DNA from: Pseudisothecium myosuroides
Taxonomy: Eukaryota > Streptophyta > Bryopsida > Hypnales > Lembophyllaceae
Assembly (NCBI GenBank): GCA_951799445.1
Contig: OX637297.1
Span: 6,200,001-6,264,000, forward strand
Length of the DNA: 64,000 bases
Reading direction: 5' to 3'
This document shows, one piece after another, positions 58,136-64,000 of the stretch. Each line of letters starts with the position of its first letter. Position 1 is the stretch's first letter. The notes beneath the pieces are model-generated. The model saw only the letters and a program-made list of their open reading frames with translations, was not told the origin of the DNA and did not search any database. Made by a program: the position numbers and the translations under genes.

Positions 58136-61100
58136 AAGAATGCCACTTTGAGGTATCACAATTGCTTTTGAATGCAATCGTAACATGCTTGGAGGGTTGA
58201 ATCTCAGTTTCTTTCCCTCTATCCTCCAAAGTCTCTATAAAAGCCGTATTTGACCTTGCTCAAACACAAGGTTGAGAGAAATTGACTTTGTTAGGTCAAT
58301 GTGAGTCTTCAATATCGCCAATGGGAACATCCAACTTCTGCGTTGTGCTTCTAAAGATCTCTTCACCTTCCAAATGCAATATGCAAGTTCCAACACCCTC
58401 AGCTCTAGGCAATTTGTTCAATGCCTTTGCCATATTCTTGGGTCTCTGCTTTGTCTTGCAGCTCTCAACTTCAACTCCCCCTTGGCTGGACCAGACCCAA
58501 ATCTATATCCTCTTAAGTAAGTACAGTAGTTTGTCATTTGGGTCCACATACGAATACTGTCATTGCAAGTGGCATCAAAAAAATTGTTGGCTCGGTTGCT
58601 TGACATTTGAAGCCACTTGTTATGAATTGTTTTAGACAAGTTGAACAATGTCATATCCGCCAGCTCCTCCAAACTCAAATTCTAAAAAGCCATCTCCAAA
58701 AAAAATAGTTTGAACAATTTCATACATGAAAATGAATAACAACTGTGAATTAGAAAATCTTAGTCCACATACACTTGAATACAATTAAACAACATTCCAA
58801 TTTTTAGAACAAAATTAATACATATATATTTTTTCTTTACATAGAAACATTGCAACAAACATACAATTCAGAATGTTGTTCCTTTATCTTTTTCCAAACA
58901 AGGGACCAAAAAAAGGAGGACTCCTACGGTGCCCAAATACTACCGTTGGATCCGACGGTAGTATTCTGCCTCCCCCGAAGTCTCCTTGTTTTTGGTTTGC
59001 TAGGAAAAAAAAAAAATTTAAGATGTAACATTATTCAACTCAAATATGAACAAACTATCTTTGCACACTACTATTTAACAAGACTATAATACAACATAGA
59101 ATTCCAAATTATATGCGGATATACCATTTGCATGAAGCCTCCCCATTGTCGGTATTTGAAATGCCAAAATGCCATCCAATGGTCCAAGTGATGAAGAGCA
59201 TCTTTCGTGGCAGCTCTAGAGGATAACCACCACAACCGAATTGCAAGGTAATGTGTCTTTGCCTCTTCTATCGTCTTTGAATCTTGTATTGCTTGCATAG
59301 AGTATTGTGTTGTTGCTGAAAGGCCTCTTTGATATGCTTTTGAGTGTGTTTCTAAAGAAAAGTATTCTAATGCAACAAGCACGTCCTCTTCCAATTCTCC
59401 ATTTTATTATTAGCAAAACCAGATCTGTAGACAATACGGACAACATTCTAATTGGACATAGTGCTATTTGCCATAAATCCCTTGAAGTTTGGGTGATGTA
59501 CTCCATGTTGTGACATAACAACATTCAAACACCTCCAAAATTGCACCTAGATCTTGGTATCTTTAGATTGCATGTCACTTGTGGAAATGGTCATGACTTT
59601 CTTGTACTCTGGATCGTACACTTGGTAAGCCATTGTGGTCCACTCCTTCACACGTTTTACGTGGTCAAACATCATCCATGCATTCTGTAGATTCCCTCTG
59701 CGTTGCATGCGCTTCACCAGGTCCACTCCACTTCCAGGTCTTGTGGTCAGCATTTTGAAAACGTACACATTCTCTTTTCCTTGGCCAGGGAGGACGCTAT
59801 CATGAATGTATTCAAACCTACACTCCTTCTTCATGGTCATGATGTTGTCAATGACACCTCCACAGTTGGTAGAGCGAAATGAAGATATCACATTACTTAT
59901 AATTGTTTGGACTACTTAAGTATTGGAAACGGTCCATGACCTCTTCCAAATCCTCTCCCTTCAACATCTCTTTCTCTCCTTCTTCATTGTGAAATATGTA
60001 GTTTGTTAGAAATTCCTGGCTAGCAGAAAGAGAAATTGCGGAGTTGGTGTCCGTTGGTGTTTTGGCCACCTGCTCTGCAATCAGTCCACAAATTTCTTTT
60101 GTGGAATCTCTGTACATGCCTTTTGCAACTGGGTGACCTTGATCTTCAAAGTGAATGGCTATCCTACTCATTTCAGAATTATCAGTACAGCTGTAGTAAA
60201 TCCTAGCATTGCATGTGCTCAAGCACATAGGTGATTTTTTGCAAAGTTTGCAAACTAGAGAAGAAGTTTTGGGAGGAGTCTCCCCTACTACAAAAAGAAA
60301 CATTATGTAACTTCTCCACTCTGTTTTGTTCTTCTTAGAAGCCCTCTTCAAGTAATCACACTTTGGATTCTCACAAATAAGATGACCAACGCAGTACAAC
60401 TTACAAAACTTGAGATTGTTGGAGTTGTTAATGTTTGTTGTCACCAATTTGCACCAAAGATGTCCATTGTATTGCTTGTCCATTCCTTCCAAGTTCTTGG
60501 CTGCTGAAGTAGACGAAGATGACCGACACGAAGGCAGTTCAAAAATGACATCTCCATTGAATACTGCTGGAAGAAAATGAACACAATGATGCTTCACGTT
60601 GTTCAAATCCATTGTTGAGAGTTTGTTTCAAAAACGATGCATATTGGCTAGTCTCCTCAAACACTCCATTATACTTAATCGATCAACTGGATTTGGATGC
60701 ACTAGAGGTTGTGAGAAACAAGATTGTACATGACTATTTGACGGGGTTCCTGATAAAGAATTCACAAGTGAGATGTCATGCAATACAGATGGAATTCCGG
60801 AAGGTTGCTTCTAAAGTGTCAAGTCCGGGGACTCTCCTTTCGACTTGCTAGATAACTTTATGATAGTATCCAATTTCTCAACCTTCACTGTCTTGAAAAT
60901 TGCATTGCTTGGGAGGACTGGGAACACTTGGCGAGGCGGTCTAGGCAGAATGCTTTGGGACATGTACAACATGTCCATTGTGGAGTTATCTAACTGACGA
61001 CTAACTATCTCAGTAGACAATGATACCATAGACAATGGAAGTCCATAAGCTCTATAATTATCAGAAGACAAATACCAATAGTGACCTTCTTCTTTAAGCA

Positions 61101-61287
61101 ACTTCACAACCAAGATAGATTGTTGTAATCCCTCGGACTCTGAATACTTTTCTTCTTCACTATAGATTGAGGACTCTACATATCTAAAGCGTACATGAAA
61201 GAAGTGGCTCAAAACTCTAGCACACCCTCCTTTGTCTTTCAGAAACACCAATGGAACCTCAAGACCATCTACTCGAATGAAAGCCAT
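58135..61287 (-). pseudogene. MULE-like SWIM-class transposase copy 3 (3'-truncated)
   Basis: ATG at 61,287 (MAFIRVDGLEVPLVFLKDKG) opens a frame that, apart from TAG near 60,811, a TGA and a TAA near 59,893, runs through FNGDVIFELP, GHLWCKL..YCVGHLICENPKCDYL, CKLCKKSPMCLSTCNARIYY, AEQVAKTPTDTNSAIS and, after a break, VKRVKEWTTMAYQVYDPEY. The second Asp of the DDE core is Asn here (GFMANSTMSN near 59,470), so it could not be active. The intron 58,682-59,124 sits at the same place as in copies 1 and 2. C-terminal homology (HLEGEEIF, CDTSKWHS) fades at 58,135; the SWIM finger is missing. Confidence 0.8.
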
Positions 61288-61931
61288 GATTACAACACAT
61301 GCAATGGAGGAAGCAGAAACAAAAGCACTGGATCCTTAGTATGCATTATTTACAAAACTCTTGAACTTCATCTAGAACAAGGATTTCAAAAATAGAATGG
61401 GGAACTCTACCACAATGTAGGAGTTCAAATTCAAATTCAACCTCCTTGATGACGTATCTAATTTGAACCGCTGTCTTTTAGTTCATGACGACTATCTCTT
61501 AGAAAGAATTTAAATGAGGTTAGGTGGCTATGTCAAATACTTTGGTGAGTGCCCAGTCTTAATTCTAGTGGTTAAATATTTTTGAAGGAATCATAATGAA
61601 AGGAGGTGACAATGTCAGACATCTTTATAGTGCGTGCACTCTAAGTAGTTGCGCTCCAATAATTCTAATGATAAAATAGAATTCTACGCATCACTTCCTC
61701 ATCTAGGAAATATTTGCTAACTGAGTTGCTTTACTATTGCCAACTGCAAAGTTCTTTAGATTGACGATGCATTAAACTACATGTCGATAACTACAGCTAA
61801 CAAATACAAGGCGGGTGCCTGTCAATAGTATACAAGAGGATGGCATTCATTGTGCAAAGTCAACACTGCTTTTGGACAACTTTAAGTTGGCCCTTTCTCC
61901 TTGAAAGAGTCTTTTCAATTTTGTCGCTTAA
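61288..61931. other. Upstream region of transposase copy 3
   Basis: No gene seen. The divergent methylase-like gene found beside copy 2 is not present here within the readable 640 bp. Confidence 0.3.
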
Positions 61932-62888
61932 CCCCTAAAGGTTTTTGACTATGTTTTTACCAAAAATGCTCCAAAACTGCCATTTTTAATACTAGCGCCA
62001 AATTTTAGAAAAAAAATAATTTTGGACACATGTAACCTTAGGATCTTGTAGTAAACTTGTTTGAGAAGATTTTGAAAAAATTTCAGAATTTTCCACCATG
62101 TGGATTGCATGATAATAGTGTTTGATTTGACAAAAATCCTTTTTTTGTCCTTGCAATAAAACGGGCAGTTGCCCTTCACAAGGTCACATTTTTATGAAAA
62201 AATGTCCAAAATGGTGGTTACTCTTTGGATTCATTCTTCAAGGCAAGTTGGCTACATGCTTGAAAAATTTCAGATCATTTGGAATTGTACAACATATAGG
62301 AAAAAAATAGTAAATAGGAAGAGGTAGAGAATGATTAAAAACACTAAATTGTTAAGAATTTATTTATGGAATTGAAAAATGCCAATCCCAATAGTTGAAA
62401 TGTTGTAATAAACTATCTACACCCTATGTTTTTAATTTTTTTCAAAAATATTGAAAATTGACTTAAATAAAGAACTTCAAAGTTTATTTTAGAGTAAAGA
62501 TTCTATAACTACCCTCAAACTAAGAATCCTCACAACTTTTGACTCATTGATTGGAATGGAATGATTCAAAGATTCCTACTTATATATAAATCTAAAGACC
62601 CAATTTCAAATTTTTATTTTTTTCAAAGTGATTTTTAAAGAATTTTTTTTGGCTGCCCAGGCTGCCCGTCGACCAATGAAAATGACATATCATGCAATAA
62701 CTTCTTAACCATGTAGTCAAAAGTTATGAAAATTGTTGGGCCTTAAAGCTACTCCTCGGGAAAATGTTGTATAAAAGTTTGAAAGAAAAAAATAAAAATA
62801 AAAATAAAAAATAAAAATATAACTCTGCTTGTAGTGAGTTGTCCAAAAAAGCTATGTTCTCAAAAAAGCATATTCGGTGCTTTAGGGG
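61932..62888 (+). mobile_element. piggyBac-like non-autonomous element
   Basis: TTAA on both sides (61,928-61,931; 62,889-62,892). Ends are CCCCTAAAGG and the inverse of CCCCTAAAGCACC. The interior matches 7,262-8,181 (GCTGCCCAGGCTGCCC versus GCTGCCCGGATTGCCC; ATTTCAGAATTTT..GATTGCA). No transposase. A further CCCCTAAAGGACAGG at 63,967 may be the left end of another copy running off the window. Confidence 0.8.
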
Positions 62889-62892
62889 TTAA

Positions 62893-63432
62893 GTTTACCA
62901 GGACATGTCTTGTGGAGGAGTGCTCATTTTCTTTTTTGTTCTTCCATGCTTTTAGATTACCAAAGCTCAATCTCCGTTGCTCTAAAGCACACAAAAAAGA
63001 GGAAGAAATATAATTCTTTGTATTTCTCCTCTTCTAAAGCATTGAAGAGATCAAGGATGATTTGAGGGAAGAAAGTTATGTCCAAAACCAGTGATGCAAC
63101 AAGCAAACACCAAAAGTCTCTTTGCTTTGAAGGAGGAGGTAGCAGCGGAGAAGACAACGTTGGAGGACCAAGCAAAGATGCACAGCATGAAGTGACTAAG
63201 GAAACTGCCAATCAGAAAGTTTTAGGACAGCAAATGAACTTCACCATAAGCTTCTCTCTATCATACTTCCATTATTTGAAATGCATTGTATCACCCATGT
63301 TATTGAGCTGCTTTGCTAAAACTTCCATATGGTCTGTAGTGAGGGTATTCAATGAATTCAATGACATCAGATTCATATACTCCGTGATGTCCATAGTAGA
63401 ATCCGGTATCCATGGAATTTGAAGTAGGAATA
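62893..63432 (+). CDS. Possible start of an unidentified gene
   Basis: ATG at 63,078: MSKTSDATSKHQKSLCFEGG, then Ser/Gly-rich and charged sequence (GEDNVGGPSKDAQHEVTKE), then hydrophobic low-quality sequence after about 63,235. The first ~50 codons look protein-like and could be a first exon; the rest does not. Not recognised. Confidence 0.25.
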
Positions 63433-64000
63433 ACTACCGCTGTAATATATGAATATTACTAATAGAAAGGAAAACTACTTGGTGAATCATCAATATATAG
63501 GAAGGAAATAGTGTGTTATTTTATCTTCATTGGAATTCCAAGATAGACCGCTACTATAATATTGTCACTAGGAAAGTGCTCAAGTTTTCATTTGCGATAA
63601 TTCTCCAAGCTTGACTACCATGAACTTCAAAGTTATAATAGATGCTTTTTTTAATCCAATTTTATTTCATATTTTCCAAAATAATTGAACAATCATTTCA
63701 TATTTTTATATCAATCAAACTATTATGTGACGTCATTAATTTATAGGTTTTTAGTAACATGGAGTCACCAAATGTTAAAATTTGCAAAGAATATTCTATG
63801 ATCTTTTCCATCTTTTGAATTTCAAAAAATCAAAGGAAAATTGTACATCGTCAAATTAGTATAAATTCAATTGCAATACTTTTTTCCTCTATGAATTGCA
63901 TGTGGGAGAAACACTTGAAACCACTTATTGCCAATAGTATATTAGAACAAGGCGCATATTGATTCACCCCTAAAGGACAGGCTTCCTGTTTTTAGCAAAA
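63433..64000. other. AT-rich window end
   Basis: No gene seen. Only the possible piggyBac-like end at 63,967 stands out. Confidence 0.35.

Overview
This window is eukaryotic nuclear DNA and almost certainly from a plant-lineage organism. It is AT-rich and gene-poor, with GT-AG introns (one has a textbook TACTAAC branch site), plant-type transposon families and premature stop codons of the kind left by cytosine deamination. I cannot name the species. The DUF7869-like and SWIM/MULE-like protein families suggest a non-seed land plant or streptophyte alga, at low confidence. There is no convincing intact host gene; nearly all coding sequence belongs to decayed mobile elements nested inside one another.

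Layout. 1-4,192: AT-rich DNA with one short minus-strand exon candidate and a possible LTR-type edge. 4,193-10,735: tandem arrays of ~178-bp units, interrupted by a Tourist-like MITE, a 1.08-kb foldback element and a piggyBac-like element. 10,850-29,395: copy A of a large element with a DUF7869-like gene, split by a 13.5-kb MULE-type insertion (14,482-27,983). That insertion carries a 5'-truncated SWIM-type transposase and many repeats built on the palindrome CCTCTCGGTACCGAGAGG. 29,734-31,212 and 43,374-46,050: two halves of a gene with a degenerate DNA-methylase-like domain, split by a second MULE-type insertion (31,213-43,373). The second insertion carries its own transposase and, divergently, a second methylase-like gene. 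46,570-47,430: an FCP1/HAD-phosphatase-like remnant. 48,420-49,372: an unrecognised decayed coding stretch. 50,270-50,973: a CACTA-like terminus. 51,752-57,853 (minus): copy B of the DUF7869 element, without the MULE insertion. 58,135-61,287 (minus): a third MULE-like transposase. 61,932-62,888: another piggyBac-like element.

How the pieces relate. Copies A and B of the DUF7869 element share one order: ~177-bp satellite array, promoter, array of AGCTCGA-type palindromes, DUF7869-like gene, 3' flank. Copy B acts as the empty-site control for the MULE insertion in copy A. The two MULE insertions share related termini and 9-bp target duplications with one mismatch. The three MULE-like transposases share a zinc-finger, DDE-like core, one intron and, where preserved, a C-terminal SWIM finger. 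Every gene is damaged, so this is a fossil record of successive insertions, but the architecture is recoverable.

The strongest candidates for something undescribed are: (1) the DUF7869 element as a transposon class carrying its own centromere-length satellite and palindromic array; (2) two methylase-like genes without a canonical DPPY motif, one carried inside a MULE; (3) three introns of one gene that each contain the same small palindrome-like motifs, resembling introners.
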